64,000 nucleotides of DNA. It comes from Gracilariopsis chorda (lineage: Eukaryota; Rhodophyta; Florideophyceae; Gracilariales; Gracilariaceae). The position numbers and the translations under genes were made by a program. The stretch is taken from the NCBI GenBank assembly GCA_003194525.1, contig NBIV01000002.1:124001-188000 (forward strand), written 5' to 3'. Positions 62,882 to 64,000 of this stretch are shown here, in pieces (the stretch's first letter is position 1; each line of letters opens with the position of its first letter). Below the pieces are notes generated by a model. It ran no database searches and was not told where the DNA came from. It worked only from the letters and a program-made list of their open reading frames with translations.

Positions 62882-63729
62882 TTTCCCTCACCAAATATTA
62901 TATAGATGAAAAATACCCTACGAGGTATAATTATTTTTGCCAAGCTGTGTTTCCATTTCAGGTATGTCTCTCAATATAACTGATTATGAATTCTTGGATA
63001 AAAATAGTATGAAAAACTAGAGGATATGCGTATAGGACAATGCTCTATGACACTCCGAGCTCTGCAACCTCCAAACCAACTCGGGCCAGACCACTTCTTC
63101 TTCATTTGGGAAAACCATCTTCTCTTAAAGGTTTTTGCTCCCTCTGCCTCCAACACTACCCTTTGCCATCTTCCCTGGATAACTGTGCATCTTTAAATTA
63201 TACACACCGTTAGAAAATCTGCTGTCTAGTTCTGTTACAAGATCAGAAGGCTTACTAGTTGGCTTCAATCCACGCACTAGACCTAAGTTTTTGGTCATGC
63301 GTGTTTAGTGAAAACAGTTGTATCTTTAGTTTACTAGGCGTAAGGTTTTGGTCGGGCATCTGTTGTCTCCACTGTTTTCTCCACCGCTACTAGTGGGCCG
63401 CTATCTTGTGTACGCTTTTATCATCATCTCTTTCCGCCTTGCCTTAATTGAGGCCGTGGATTTCTTTTGCCTTTAGCCGCAGTACTCCCGTTGCTATTAA
63501 CCCTTTTCGGTCTACTATCTATTGGCATTGCTCGCGAGTGCTGGTACTCTGGATCTACGAACATATTTTCAAGCTACTCTCCAGCAAAGAAGGGTACAAA
63601 AAGGGCTGTTGTCGTCTGGTGTCGTGAAATCGTGCAACATGACACTCACACTATCCACTCATCCAGAGATAGCGAAATTTGGACTATCCGCGCAACCATG
63701 GTATAGACGTTTTCGGCCAGTTTCGGTGA
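62882..63729. other. Stretch with no supported gene
   Basis: Short frames on both strands show no recognisable motif. A minus-strand frame at 62,971-63,156 is rich in Lys/Arg/Trp and could be an upstream exon of the frame at 62,881, but splice sites are not convincing. Nothing else is seen. Confidence 0.3.
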
Positions 63730-64000
63730 TTTCCAGTTGACACGTATACGCGTTTCTATGTGCACCAATCTGATGGCAGTCGATTTCTTCTTTCCGAGAT
63801 TGCCACAATACAAAACCGGAAAACGGGGAACACCTTGTGGGCATCATATCTACATTTCACTCTTGGTGACTCCTTGCCCTTCTATGCGCAGTTGATGGCC
63901 GAAGGGAAAAATCCATCTCTTTGCCACTATGCAACTCTCTTCTTCAACCGCAGTCCGTACCTTTATCTTGTTCGGCAGCTCGCCTTCAGTGTTTTGGCTT
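63730..64000 (+). CDS. Partial open frame at the right edge
   Basis: A plus-strand frame is open from 63,730 to the end of the window without an early ATG. It follows a pyrimidine-rich TTTCCAG at 63,730-63,736 that could be a splice acceptor. The translation looks protein-like: Arg-Phe-Tyr-Val-His-Gln-Ser-Asp-Gly-Ser-Arg-Phe, then Leu-His-Phe-Thr-Leu-Gly-Asp-Ser-Leu-Pro-Phe-Tyr. I do not recognise the family. It may be an internal exon of a host gene or part of another element extending to the right. Confidence 0.3.

Overview
This is a eukaryotic nuclear window built almost entirely of transposable elements, with one small island of host-type genes near 25-28 kb and host-type remnants near 49-50 kb and 62.4-64 kb. 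I see no tRNA, rRNA, CRISPR array or operon structure. GC-rich, intronless-looking host reading frames set in a sea of nested Gypsy and Copia elements plus pogo, Harbinger and Plavaka-like DNA transposons would suit a florideophyte red alga such as Chondrus. That assignment is a guess from layout only; no single sequence in the window proves it.

Layout. 1-3.5 kb: broken Gypsy element on the minus strand (Gypsy-1), followed by LTR-like sequence to about 5.3 kb. 5.4-10.4 kb: old broken Copia element on the minus strand (Copia-1) with a foreign ~0.5 kb insert. 10.9-18.9 kb: a plus-strand pogo/CENP-B-like transposase pseudogene cut in two by a broken Copia element (Copia-2, 11,252-17,832, target duplication CTTTA). 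20.3-23.8 kb: broken minus-strand Gypsy chromovirus (Gypsy-2). 24.0-24.4 kb: Ulp1/adenain-like protease fossil. 25.1-27.8 kb: divergent host pair, a basic coiled-coil protein and a polytopic membrane protein. 27.9-30.4 kb: minus-strand Plavaka-like transposase pseudogene, preceded by a ~121-bp-period repeat array (30.6-31.4 kb). 31.6-31.8 kb: long hairpin. 31.8-34.2 kb: broken plus-strand Gypsy pol remnant (Gypsy-3). 34,735-37,094: Harbinger element with defined ends. 37.5-48.8 kb: broken minus-strand Copia (Copia-3) carrying a young plus-strand Copia (Copia-4, 40,410-46,891, target duplication TCTTG). 49.2-49.6 kb: MATH-domain gene. 49,653-62,450: a young 12.8-kb Gypsy element (Gypsy-4, target duplication GTGAG). 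62.4-64 kb: host-like open frames.

Two features look new. First, the Copia-2/Copia-4 family carries an extra gene ahead of gag. It encodes a basic protein with two U1-like C2H2 zinc fingers, has no internal AUG, and seems to gain its start codon from removal of a 120-bp leader intron present at the same place in both copies. Second, Gypsy-4 carries a 493-codon antisense gene between pol and the 3' LTR, starting next to the LTR, with no family I recognise. The Copia LTRs also hold three stacked hairpins upstream of the TATA box.
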